DNA from: DAIDKA01 sp049792815
GTDB taxonomy: Bacteria; Pseudomonadota; Gammaproteobacteria; Steroidobacterales; Steroidobacteraceae
Direction: 5' to 3'
DNA length: 55,574 nucleotides
Assembly (NCBI GenBank): GCA_049792815.1
Contig: JBARBG010000119.1
Coordinates: 1-55,574 of the forward strand
The notes beneath the pieces are model-generated. The model saw nothing but the letters and a program-made list of their open reading frames with translations, was not told the origin of the DNA and made no database searches. Shown here piece by piece: positions 34,205 through 42,187 of the stretch (the first letter of the stretch is position 1; each line of letters begins with the position of its first letter). Made by a program: the position numbers and the translations under genes.

Positions 34205-36603
34205 AGGGTCCTCGCGGGGGCCGGCGGCAGTTCGCGCATTTCAAAGGCATCACTTTCCACAATGCCGGCAACGATGTCCTCGAAGCGATAGTGGTCAGCG
34301 GCGGCGCGACGCACGATGCCGCGCACGGTGGGCATATCCTGGTAGGTCACACCCCTGCCGAGCGCAAAGGTCATGAGCTTCTCGGTGAGGGTCTGGACGA
34401 ACTGGTCGGGCTTTGCGAGCAAGGCCTTGCGCAGCTGCGCCGGCCCATTCACGCGGGTGCCGTCCGCCAGCTGGCCGCTCGAATCGATGGCACTGCCTGC
34501 GTCGCGATCCGTGTCGCGCCAGCCGCCGATGACATCGAAGTTCTCCAGCGCGAAGCCCAGCGGGTCGAGGATTCCATGGCAGGCGTTGCAGGAGGGATTG
34601 CGGCGGTGATGCTCCAGGCGTACCCGCACGGTTTGGGCCTCCTTGCCTGGCTCGGTTTCCTTCAGCGCACCCACGCCCGGCGGCGGTGAGGTGGGGGGCG
34701 TGCCGGTGATGTTGTCCAGTATCCACGCGCCGCGCAGCACTGGGGCGGTGCGATTGCCGTAGGAGGTCGTCATGAGCACCGCGCCCTTGCCCAGCAGGCC
34801 CCAGCGATTGGGGTCGGCCAGCTGCACCTCGCGGAACTGGTCACCGCGGATGTCGGCAATGCCGTACTGCCGGGCCAGGGTTTCGTTCACGAAGGTCCGG
34901 TCCGAGCTCAGCAGGTCCAGCACGCTGCGGTCCGAGCGCAGCACACTGTTCAGGAACAGTCGCATCTCCTCGCGAAAGCCCGCGCGCAGATCCGGCGTGA
35001 AGTCCGGGTACAGCACCGGATCGGGCTCGAGGCTGTCGATCTTGGGAATGTCCAGCCACTGGAAGGCGAAATTGCTGATCAGCGAGGCCGAGCGCGGGTC
35101 GCCGAGCATGCGATGAATCTGCGCATCCAGCACCTTGGGCTCATGCAGGGTTCCAAGCGTCGCCAGATCGAGCAGCGGTTGATCCGGGCCTTCACTCCAG
35201 AGGAAGAACGACAACCTTGAGGCCAGTTCCAGGTCGCCGAGACGATAGACCGTGCCCGGGCGATTCCCCGGCGGAGCAGGCTCGGCGCGGAACAGAAACT
35301 TGGTGCTGGACAGAATCGAGGTCAGGCCACTTTCAATGCCACTGTCGAAGTCCCCGGCCTCCCGGCCCATGGCATAGAAGCGCATCAACGGCTCAAGGTC
35401 CGCATCCGTGACCGGGCGCCTGAACGCCTCGGTGGCAAGATGCGCCAGGATGCCCCGCGCGCAGGGCTGCTCCTGCGCCTGCGTTACCGGATGACAGATG
35501 AAGATCCGCCGACGGCTTTCGGTAGCGCCGACGCCCGTGACATTGAAGGGGCCGGAGACATCAAAGCCCGGAATGGTCGGATAGCGTTCCATTTCCGGAA
35601 GTTCTGCGATGGGCTCGAGCGGTGAGTCGGACTCGGCGAAGGAGCGCTCGACGAAGGCGACACCGACCTGGTGCGGGCCAGCCTTCATGCGCACCCGGAT
35701 ATGATTGAAGCGCGCCTGCAGCTCATCGGCCGCCTCGGCCTGGCGCACGTCAACGGCCTGCAGGTCCTTGGGTCCGCCCACCGTCCCTGCGAACACGCGC
35801 ACGTCATCGATGGTCAGGATGACCGTGTGCGGGGCATCGATCTTGGTCACGTAGCCCGCGCCGCCGAAGTAGAAGTCGCGGATGTTGAAGTCGTACTCGC
35901 CATCGGCCGGAAAGTAATGCGTTACCAGCATGCCGCCGCGTGTGCCCAGCGGCAGGCCGGCCTGATGCGCGAACTGCAGGCCTGACCCCGCCCGGTAGGC
36001 GCGGCTGCTGGGCTTGCCGCTGGCGCGGCCAATCGCCTGGCGGCTGATGTTGCGCGCGGCCGTGATGAATTCGTCGAGGAAGGTCGGGGAGGTGCGCAGC
36101 ACCGCCGCAATATTGTCGAAACCGTCGCTGGACACGTCCGTGGGCAGCGCCGTCCCGGCATCGATGTCCAGCCCCAGGATGCGCTTGATCTCGCGGCCAT
36201 ACTCGGTGCGGTTCAGGCGGTGCAGCGCCACGTTGCCCGGATCGGCGACCGCTGCATGATCCAGCGAGTTCTCCATGAAGCTCACGAAGCCGTCGATGGC
36301 ATGCTGGTCCGGCTGCGCCGTTCCCGGTGGCGGCATGAGGCGGCCGCGCAGTTTCCCCACGACCTTTTCCCAGGTCTCGGCATTGGCCGCGACGTCATCG
36401 GCGGGTATGGTGTCGAAGGCGATGCCCCCGGCCCAGTCCTCGCTGTTGTGGCACTTGGAACAACGCCCCAGCAGCGCGAAGTTGCTCCCATGGGTCGCCG
36501 CGGTCGCCACCGACTCCGCGGCCTCAGGTCCGGTGGTCAGCCCCAGCGCCAGCAGGGCACCCGCCACGATACGGGCAATAATCCTTGTGGAAGTCTCTTG
36601 CAA
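34201..36603 (-). CDS. DUF1592/DUF1588/DUF1585 protein with N-terminal cytochrome c motif
   Basis: The start chosen is TTG 36603, giving 800 residues and a leader RIIARIVAGALLALGLTTGP. A GTG at 36627 adds eight residues but lies where transcription seems to begin. A haem motif CSKCH is in LLGRCSKCHNSEDW. Next come the DUF1587-type segment (LHRLNRTEYGREIKRILGLD), a ligand-binding beta domain, DUF1595/1592 (LASRLSFFLWSEGPDQPLLD), DUF1588 and DUF1585 (HHRRNPSCNACHGILDPLGF, with a second CxxCH, CNACH). This arrangement is typical of the planctomycete-type cytochrome family. The function is unknown; an exported redox role with DUF1552 is likely. Confidence 0.85.
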   Translation of the reverse strand: MQETSTRIIARIVAGALLALGLTTGPEAAESVATAATHGSNFALLGRCSKCHNSEDWAGGIAFDTIPADDVAANAETWEKVVGKLRGRLMPPPGTAQPDQHAIDGFVSFMENSLDHAAVADPGNVALHRLNRTEYGREIKRILGLDIDAGTALPTDVSSDGFDNIAAVLRTSPTFLDEFITAARNISRQAIGRASGKPSSRAYRAGSGLQFAHQAGLPLGTRGGMLVTHYFPADGEYDFNIRDFYFGGAGYVTKIDAPHTVILTIDDVRVFAGTVGGPKDLQAVDVRQAEAADELQARFNHIRVRMKAGPHQVGVAFVERSFAESDSPLEPIAELPEMERYPTIPGFDVSGPFNVTGVGATESRRRIFICHPVTQAQEQPCARGILAHLATEAFRRPVTDADLEPLMRFYAMGREAGDFDSGIESGLTSILSSTKFLFRAEPAPPGNRPGTVYRLGDLELASRLSFFLWSEGPDQPLLDLATLGTLHEPKVLDAQIHRMLGDPRSASLISNFAFQWLDIPKIDSLEPDPVLYPDFTPDLRAGFREEMRLFLNSVLRSDRSVLDLLSSDRTFVNETLARQYGIADIRGDQFREVQLADPNRWGLLGKGAVLMTTSYGNRTAPVLRGAWILDNITGTPPTSPPPGVGALKETEPGKEAQTVRVRLEHHRRNPSCNACHGILDPLGFALENFDVIGGWRDTDRDAGSAIDSSGQLADGTRVNGPAQLRKALLAKPDQFVQTLTEKLMTFALGRGVTYQDMPTVRGIVRRAAADHYRFEDIVAGIVESDAFEMRELPPAPARTL

Positions 36604-36629
36604 ACTCTCATCTTCCGCAGCCAACACCT

Positions 36630-36636
36630 TAGAATA
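36630..36636. promoter_or_regulatory. Overlapping divergent -10 elements
   Basis: The sequence TTAGAATATC contains TAGAAT at 36630-36635 reading right (5 of 6 consensus) and TATTCT at 36636-36631 reading left (4 of 6). It sits between the DUF1592 gene and the glutathione transferase gene. The leftward box lies 27 bases before the TTG start, which supports that start over the GTG at 36627. Clear -35 boxes were not found. Confidence 0.35.
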
Positions 36637-36683
36637 TCATCCGCCCGCACCACTTTGGAAAGCTTCAGGGGAGCTTGGAAAAC

Positions 36684-37487
36684 ATGCTGGAGCTGTATCA
36701 CCATGGGTCATCTGCGTGCGCCGCGAAAGTGCGCCTCGCGCTGGCCGAAAAGTCCCTGGAATGGCTCGGCCACTATGTCGACATCCTGCGGGGCGAGCAG
36801 TTCGACCCACGCTTCCTTGAGCTCAGCCCCAAGGCCGTGGTCCCGGTTCTGGTTCATGACGGCGCGGTGATCCGCGAATCCACGGTGATCTGCGAGTATC
36901 TCGAGGAGGCCTTCCCCGAGCACCCGATCTACCCGCGCACACCGCTGGCACGTGCGCAGGTGCGCATCTGGACCAAGGCCGTCGATGAGGATCTGCATCC
37001 GGCCTGCTCGGCCCTGACTTATGTTGTCTCGCACCGGCATACCCTGCTGCGCAACGGCGTCGGCAGTTTCGAGGACTTCCTCAAGGGCAGCGCGCCGGCG
37101 GAGGTTGCGGCTCGCACCCTGAAATGGCAGTGGATTCAGCAGGGGCTCGCCGCGCCTGGTGTTGGCGAGAAGATCCGGCTGTATGACAGCTACATGCAGC
37201 GCATGGAGGCGGCGCTTGCGCACTCGCAGTATCTGGTGGGCGATCGATTCTCGATGGCCGACATCGCCATGGCGCCCTACGTGAATCGCCTGGCCGCCCT
37301 GGGGCTCACGGTGCTGTGGCACAACGGCCGGCTGCCAAACCTCGAGGGCTGGTTCGAGCGGCTGTGCCAGCGGCCGACTTTCGGGCCGGCCCTGGTGGAG
37401 TGGGTGCCCGGGGCATTGCGGGAGGAGATGCGCGACAATGGGCGTCGTTCCTGCGCCCAGGTGATGGTGCTGCTGGCCATCGATTGA
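36684..37487 (+). CDS. Glutathione S-transferase family protein
   Basis: The start was taken at ATG 36684, with GGGGAG 10 bases upstream; a TTG three codons earlier is possible. The protein has 267 residues, longer than the usual ~210. The N-terminal thioredoxin-like domain is LELYHHGSSACAAKVRLALA, with PKAVVPVLVHDG (cis-Pro) and ESTVICEYLEEAFPE (glutathione-binding Glu-Ser). The C-terminal helical domain has YLVGDRFSMADIAMAPYVNR. Ser or Cys near residues 8-11 may activate glutathione. Longer members include beta-etherases of lignin breakdown, which would suit the ligM neighbour, but this is only suggestive. Confidence 0.88.
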   Translation: MLELYHHGSSACAAKVRLALAEKSLEWLGHYVDILRGEQFDPRFLELSPKAVVPVLVHDGAVIRESTVICEYLEEAFPEHPIYPRTPLARAQVRIWTKAVDEDLHPACSALTYVVSHRHTLLRNGVGSFEDFLKGSAPAEVAARTLKWQWIQQGLAAPGVGEKIRLYDSYMQRMEAALAHSQYLVGDRFSMADIAMAPYVNRLAALGLTVLWHNGRLPNLEGWFERLCQRPTFGPALVEWVPGALREEMRDNGRRSCAQVMVLLAID

Positions 37488-37516
37488 AATCTTGGCCATT
37501 CCGACGGAAGACCTTG

Positions 37517-37567
37517 GTGACAACCATCGCGGTGACCGGCGCCACCGGCAAGCCCCTCAAGCCGTAA
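37517..37567 (+). pseudogene. Remnant of an NmrA-like NAD(P)-binding gene start
   Basis: GTG at 37517 opens 16 codons reading VTTIAVTGATGKPLKP and then a TAA. The first twelve match the beginning of NmrA/atypical SDR proteins (TIAVTGATG, the dinucleotide-binding turn). GGAAG lies 6 bases upstream. The frame ends where the next gene's 3' end begins (37569). This looks like the head of a gene whose body was deleted, though chance cannot be ruled out for so short a piece. Confidence 0.45.
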
Positions 37568-37568
37568 T

Positions 37569-38288
37569 TCAGCTCTTGACCAGCCGCAGCGCACTGAGCG
37601 GGCCGGGCGCCGGCTCCTGCAGCGGCGGCATGTTGATGCTGGATTTGACGGCATTGACGTGCTCGCACATCAGGAACTCCGCGCGCACGCTCTGGCCCGC
37701 CTCCAGTGCATCGTAGATGGCGTGGTGCTGCATGTGGGCAAAGAACAGTGCATCGAACATGGCCTGCAGGTCCGTCGCATCGAATGCGATGGCCCCGGCA
37801 CTGGCGAAGGGGATGCAGTCATTGCTGGCGAGCGCCCCGGCGATGATGGGGCTGTCAGCCGCGGCCAGCAAAGCGGCATGAAACTGATCATTCATGGCGC
37901 CGAAGGCGGCCTCGTCGGTGTCGACCAGATGGCGCTTGCGGAAGATGCGGTCGCCCTCTTCCAGGCACTGCTGCAACTGGCGCAGCAGGGCCGGCGATGC
38001 GCCGCGCTCACAGACGCGGCGCACGGCAAAGCCCTCCAGTACGCCGCGCAGATCGATGGCATCGAGGATGTCGCTGCGGGTGAAGGTTCGCACGAGGTAG
38101 CCGCGGCCGCCGGATTCCACCAGCAGGCCCTCACGGGCCAGCACCGGCAGCGCCTGGCGTACCGGCGTGCGGGACATACCCAACAACTGCGCCAGCATCA
38201 CTTCCGTGACCCTTTGCCCCGGCTTGAGCCGTCCGCGCAGGATCATTTCGCGGACGCTGAGCGTGGCCCGTGCCAACTGGGTATCCAT
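37569..38288 (-). CDS. vanR: VanR-type GntR/FCD repressor
   Basis: The start chosen is ATG 38288 (MDTQLARATLSVREM), giving 239 residues; the frame stays open 41 codons further but across the promoter. The winged helix has LKPGQRVTEVMLAQLLGMSR and TPVRQALPVLAREGLL. The FCD domain has RGVLEGFAVRRVCERGASPA and FHAALLAAADSPIIAGALAS with PFASAGAIAFD. These phrases resemble Caulobacter VanR, the vanillate-responsive repressor, as I recall it. It is divergent from ligM, and the gap between them holds two identical operator-like sites. Vanillate or a related methoxy-aromatic is the likely ligand. The start has no good ribosome site. Confidence 0.8.
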   Translation of the reverse strand: MDTQLARATLSVREMILRGRLKPGQRVTEVMLAQLLGMSRTPVRQALPVLAREGLLVESGGRGYLVRTFTRSDILDAIDLRGVLEGFAVRRVCERGASPALLRQLQQCLEEGDRIFRKRHLVDTDEAAFGAMNDQFHAALLAAADSPIIAGALASNDCIPFASAGAIAFDATDLQAMFDALFFAHMQHHAIYDALEAGQSVRAEFLMCEHVNAVKSSINMPPLQEPAPGPLSALRLVKS

Positions 38289-38303
38289 GGCCCATGCTGC
38301 CGC

Positions 38304-38315
38304 ATTGGATCCCAA
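38304..38315. promoter_or_regulatory. VanR-like operator at the regulator's own promoter
   Basis: ATTGGATCCCAA contains TTGG and CCAA half-sites. The Caulobacter VanR operator is ATTGGATCCAAT; this site has one extra central base. Reading left, a TTGACC (-35-like, 5 of 6) at 38323-38318 is followed by TT and then this site, the same layout as at ligM. It probably gives autorepression. Confidence 0.6.
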
Positions 38316-38401
38316 AAGGTCAATCTCGGGCCTCCTGACCCCCTGCAAGGGCCCCGAAAGAGCGGATAATCCACATTTTCGGGTCCAAACCCACAGTCGT
38401 C

Positions 38402-38431
38402 TTGACATCATTGGATCCCAAGTCCCAAGAT
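38402..38431 (+). promoter_or_regulatory. ligM promoter with embedded VanR-like operator
   Basis: A perfect -35 TTGACA lies at 38402-38407. The operator ATTGGATCCCAA at 38410-38421 fills most of the spacer. A weak -10 CAAGAT is at 38426-38431 (18-base spacer). A bound repressor here would block RNA polymerase directly. The transcript start would fall near 38438, leaving a leader of about 43 bases with AAGGA before the ATG. Confidence 0.6.
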
Positions 38432-38480
38432 CGCGACCCCAACGGCTATAGCGAACCTCTGCCCCCTAAGGATAAGGACC

Positions 38481-39881
38481 ATGACCACCAAGAGCCTCGA
38501 AGACCTGCTGCAATCGGTGAAATCACCGGTGGACCTGCTGCGCAATTCCCAGTCCGGCCCGAACGTCTATCCAGTCGTTCCGCCCGAATACACCAACTGG
38601 CGGGATGAGCAGCGCGCCTGGCAGGAAACCTGCGTGCTCTTCAATCAGTCCTACCACATGACCGATATGTATGTGGAAGGTCCGGACGCGCTGAAACTGC
38701 TGAGCAACCTGGGCATCAACAGCTTCAAGGGCTTCGAGCCGAACAAGGCCAAGCAGTACGTTCCCTGCAACTACGACGGCTACGTGATCGGCGACGTCGT
38801 GCTGACCTACCTGAGCCGCGACCGCCTGAACCTGATCGGCCGTCCCTCGGTTCACAACTGGGTACAGTTCCATGCCGAGACCGGTGGCTACGATGTGAGC
38901 TGCGAACGCGACGAGCGCACCGCTGCGCGCACCGGCCCGGTGGTTCGCCGCACCTATCGCTTCCAGATCCAGGGTCCGAATGCCATGAAGACCATGCACA
39001 AGGTCTTGGGCAAGGCGCCCCCTGAACTGAAGTTCTTCAACATGACCCAGATCAGCATCGCCGGCCACCGCGTCAATGCGCTGCGCCATGGCATGGCGGG
39101 TCAGCCCGGCTTCGAGCTCTTCGGACCGTGGGAGCATGGCGAGGAAGTCCGCCAGGCGCTGATCGAGGCCGGCAAGGAATACGGCATGCACCTGGTCGGT
39201 GCCCGCGCCTACTCATCGAACACCCTTGAATCAGGCTGGGTGCCGTCGCCGATGCCCGCCGTGTATTCGGGCGAGAAGATGAAGGCCTACCGCAAGTGGC
39301 TGCCCGCTGACAGCTATGAGGGCCGGGCCTCCCTGGGCGGCAGCTTCGTATCCAAGAACATCGAGGACTACTACCTGACCCCGTTCGACATCGGCTATGG
39401 CAACTTCGTGAAGTTCGACCATGACTTCGTCGGCCGTGAAGCGCTGGAGAAGCTGGCCACCCAGCCCCCGCGCCGCACCAAGGTGACGCTGGCCCTGAAC
39501 GATGAGGACGTCGCCAAGGTCATCGGCTCCATGTACGGCAACAAGGGCAAGGATCGCTACAAGTACTTCGATTACCCCTCATCGGTGTACTCGACCCTGC
39601 CTTACGATGCGGTCACCTTCGACGGCCGCCCGGTCGGCATCTCGACCTGGATCGGCTACAGCTCGAACGAGCGCAAGCACCTGACCCTGGCGATGCTGGA
39701 CACCGAGCACGCCAAGCATGGCCACGAGGTCAAGCTGGTCTGGGGTGAAGAGAACGGCGGCACCCACAAGCCCACCGTCGAGCGCCATATTCAGTGCGAG
39801 ATCCGCGCCATCGTCAGCCCGGTTCCGTACTCCGAAGTGGCCCGCATTTCGTACGCCCCTCCGGGCTGGCGCACGAAGTAA
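38481..39881 (+). CDS. ligM: Tetrahydrofolate-dependent aromatic O-demethylase, LigM type
   Basis: The 466-residue protein belongs to the GcvT/aminomethyltransferase family and closely matches sphingomonad LigM in length and phrases: NSQSGPNVYPVVPPEYTNWR, DEQRAWQETCVLFNQSYHMT, FHAETGGYDVSCERDERTAA and GARAYSSNTLESGWVPSPMP. LigM moves the methyl group of vanillate or 3-O-methylgallate to tetrahydrofolate, giving protocatechuate or gallate. There is no signal peptide, so it is cytoplasmic. AAGGA lies upstream of the ATG. It is divergent from a VanR-type regulator and ends at a strong terminator. No ring-cleavage genes are visible nearby. Confidence 0.88.
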   Translation: MTTKSLEDLLQSVKSPVDLLRNSQSGPNVYPVVPPEYTNWRDEQRAWQETCVLFNQSYHMTDMYVEGPDALKLLSNLGINSFKGFEPNKAKQYVPCNYDGYVIGDVVLTYLSRDRLNLIGRPSVHNWVQFHAETGGYDVSCERDERTAARTGPVVRRTYRFQIQGPNAMKTMHKVLGKAPPELKFFNMTQISIAGHRVNALRHGMAGQPGFELFGPWEHGEEVRQALIEAGKEYGMHLVGARAYSSNTLESGWVPSPMPAVYSGEKMKAYRKWLPADSYEGRASLGGSFVSKNIEDYYLTPFDIGYGNFVKFDHDFVGREALEKLATQPPRRTKVTLALNDEDVAKVIGSMYGNKGKDRYKYFDYPSSVYSTLPYDAVTFDGRPVGISTWIGYSSNERKHLTLAMLDTEHAKHGHEVKLVWGEENGGTHKPTVERHIQCEIRAIVSPVPYSEVARISYAPPGWRTK

Positions 39882-39892
39882 GCCCCGTATCG

Positions 39893-39929
39893 GGCCCGCC
39901 GACCGCGAGGTTGGCGGGCCTTTTTCTTT
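39893..39929 (+). terminator. Rho-independent terminator after ligM
   Basis: A 12-base-pair stem, GGCCCGCCGACC with GGTTGGCGGGCC, closes a GCGA tetraloop and is followed by TTTTTCTTT. It begins 11 bases after the ligM stop. The next gene starts only 26 bases after the T-run. Confidence 0.92.
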
Positions 39930-39955
39930 GGCGCCGAGTCCTTCATGCTGCAGCG

Positions 39956-40702
39956 ATGCTCGTCCTGCAGCACATTTCCAAGGCCTTCGACGGCAAGCCG
40001 GTGCTGAGCGATGTCGAGCTTGCGGTACCCAAGGGCGCAACCCGTGCACTGATCGGCTCCAGTGGTTCGGGCAAGACCACGCTGCTGCGAATCACACTGC
40101 GGCTGATTGCGCCTGATCAGGGGTCGGTACTGATCAATGGCCAGCCCCTTTCGGCCTTTGGTCCAGAAGCCTGGGCGGACCAGATCGGCTATGTGCCACA
40201 GGATGGCGGACTCTTTCCGCACCTCACCGGCGGTGAGAATGTGGCGCTGGTGCCGCGCCTGCGCGGCTGGCCGGCCGGGCGGCTCGCCGCGCGGATGACG
40301 CAACTGCTGCAGCTGGTGGCGCTCGATGCCGCGCTGCTGCAGCGCTTTCCCCACCAACTGAGCGGTGGGCAGAAGCAACGCCTCGCCATCATGCGCGCGG
40401 CCATGATGGATCCGGCCGTCATGCTGCTCGATGAACCGATGGCGGCCCTTGATCCCTTGATCCGCAGCGCCCTGCAGCAGGATCTGAAGGCAATCTTTCA
40501 GCGACTGGGCAAGACGGTGCTGATCGTGACCCATGACCTGGGAGAGGCCGTGTTCCTTGCCGAGGAGGTCTCGCTGCTGCATGCCGGCAAGGTGCTGCAG
40601 ACCGGCAGCTACCGCGACCTGGTGCTCGCGCCCGCCGACCCCTTCGTGACCTCATTCATCAATGCGCAGCGCACCTTGCCCGATGTGGCGCAACTGCAAT
40701 GA
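39956..40702 (+). CDS. Betaine/osmoprotectant-type ABC transporter ATPase
   Basis: The 248-residue protein starts at ATG 39956 (MLVLQHISKAFDGKPVLSDV). Walker A is GSSGSGKTTLLRITL, the signature LSGGQKQRLAIMRAAM, Walker B VMLLDEPMAALDP, and the switch His is in IVTHDLGEA. The pattern matches the OpuCA/EgtV group. It lacks the C-terminal CBS pair of OpuCA, being closer in length to EgtV or YehX. The stop overlaps the start of the fused permease gene (ATGA). The ribosome site is weak, and its promoter must lie inside or before the ligM terminator. Confidence 0.85.
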   Translation: MLVLQHISKAFDGKPVLSDVELAVPKGATRALIGSSGSGKTTLLRITLRLIAPDQGSVLINGQPLSAFGPEAWADQIGYVPQDGGLFPHLTGGENVALVPRLRGWPAGRLAARMTQLLQLVALDAALLQRFPHQLSGGQKQRLAIMRAAMMDPAVMLLDEPMAALDPLIRSALQQDLKAIFQRLGKTVLIVTHDLGEAVFLAEEVSLLHAGKVLQTGSYRDLVLAPADPFVTSFINAQRTLPDVAQLQ

Positions 40703-42180
40703 AGCGCCTCGCCTGCCTGAGCCTGCTGTGCATCGGCCTGCTGGGTTCTGCCGCGATGGCGAGCAGCATCGTGGTGGGCTCGAAGATATTCACCGAAGGC
40801 TACGTGTTGGGGGAACTCGCCGCGCAGACCATCGAAGCCACGCGGCCAGCGGTGCCCGTGGTGCGCAAGCTTGGAATGGGCAGCACCGGCATACTGTTTC
40901 AGTCATTGAACAGCGGTGCCATTGACGTCTATTCGGATTACACCGGCACGCTGGCCGAGGCCATACTCAAGAACCCCAGCCTCAAGTCCGTGACGGATAT
41001 CCGCGCCGCGCTGCTTGCCATGGGCATCGTGATCTCCGCGCCGCTGGGCTTCGACAATACCTATGCATTGGCGGTGCGCGAAGACTTCGCCGCGCGCAAC
41101 GGATTGCACACCATCAGCGATCTGGGTCGCCTGCGCGACTCGCTAAGGACGGGTTTCAGCTATGAGTTCATGGACCGCCAGGACGGTTATCCCGGGTTGG
41201 CGCAGCGCTACCGGCTGGGCCTTGATCCTGCCCGCGTCAATCGCATGGAACACAGCCTCACCTACCAGGCGATCGCACAGGGCGCCGTCGATGTCATCGA
41301 TGTCTACTCCACCGATGCCAAGATCCGCGAATTCAAACTGCGCGTGCTGGCGGACAATCTCGGCTACTTCCCGAGCTACCAGGCGGTGTGGGTGGCGCGG
41401 GCCGCCTTCGTGGCGCAGTATCCGGCTCAGTGGCAGGCTTTGCGAGGCTGGGAGAACCACATCTCACCCAGCGAGATGCAGGACCTGAATGCCCAGGTGG
41501 ATCTCGACAAGCGCAGTGTCGCCCAGGTCGTCAGCGGCTTGCGGGGATCAACGGTGCAGGCGGACACCATCGCGGCGCAGATCGGCCGCCGGACTGTCGA
41601 ACACCTGTGGCTGGTGGGTGCCGCACTCGCCTTCTCCTTACTGGTCGGGGTGCCGCTGGGCATTGTTGCGGTTCGAAACCCCAGGGTCGGACAGCTCATT
41701 CTTACTTTCAGTGCCATTACCCAGACGGTGCCCTCACTGGCGCTGCTGTGCTTTCTGATTCCGGTATTTGGTGTGGGCGCGAGACCTGCGCTGGCGGCGT
41801 TGTGTCTCTACAGCCTGCTGCCGGTGGTGCTCAATACCTTCACCGGCCTGCGCAGCATCGATCCGCGGCATCTTGAGAATGCACGCGCCTTCGGACTCAC
41901 GCCCCGCCAGATTCTGCTGCGCATCGAACTGCCACTGGCCAGCCCCTCGCTGTTGGCGGGTATCCGCACGGCCACCATTGTCAGTATCGGCACCGCGACA
42001 CTGGCGGCGCTGGTGGGGGCCGGTGGCTACGGCGTACCCATCGTGTCCGGGCTTTCCTTGAATGATGTGCCGACAATCCTGACAGGGGCGATACCCGCCG
42101 CCTTGATGGCGTGGCTCGCGCATCTGGGTTTCAACGCCTTGGGCAAGCTCGTCATCCCGGCTGGCCTGCGGGCCAGCTGA
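40699..42180 (+). CDS. Fused substrate-binding protein and permease of a betaine-type importer
   Basis: The 493-residue protein has a signal peptide (MKRLACLSLLCIGLLGSAAM, then ASS). Residues ~22-290 are an OpuAC/OpuBC-type binding domain: IVVGSKIFTEGYVLGELAAQ, GSTGILFQSLNSGAIDVYSD and DVIDVYSTDAKIREFKLRVL. Residues ~300-490 are the permease, with several spans and the EAA loop LENARAFGLTPRQILLRIEL. Fused relatives such as EgtU carry the permease first and the binding domain last; this one is reversed. The gene converges on egtD, eight bases away, so an ergothioneine, hercynine or choline/betaine substrate is plausible. No cargo-specific residue could be assigned. Confidence 0.88.
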   Translation: MKRLACLSLLCIGLLGSAAMASSIVVGSKIFTEGYVLGELAAQTIEATRPAVPVVRKLGMGSTGILFQSLNSGAIDVYSDYTGTLAEAILKNPSLKSVTDIRAALLAMGIVISAPLGFDNTYALAVREDFAARNGLHTISDLGRLRDSLRTGFSYEFMDRQDGYPGLAQRYRLGLDPARVNRMEHSLTYQAIAQGAVDVIDVYSTDAKIREFKLRVLADNLGYFPSYQAVWVARAAFVAQYPAQWQALRGWENHISPSEMQDLNAQVDLDKRSVAQVVSGLRGSTVQADTIAAQIGRRTVEHLWLVGAALAFSLLVGVPLGIVAVRNPRVGQLILTFSAITQTVPSLALLCFLIPVFGVGARPALAALCLYSLLPVVLNTFTGLRSIDPRHLENARAFGLTPRQILLRIELPLASPSLLAGIRTATIVSIGTATLAALVGAGGYGVPIVSGLSLNDVPTILTGAIPAALMAWLAHLGFNALGKLVIPAGLRAS

Positions 42181-42187
42181 AGGCCGA

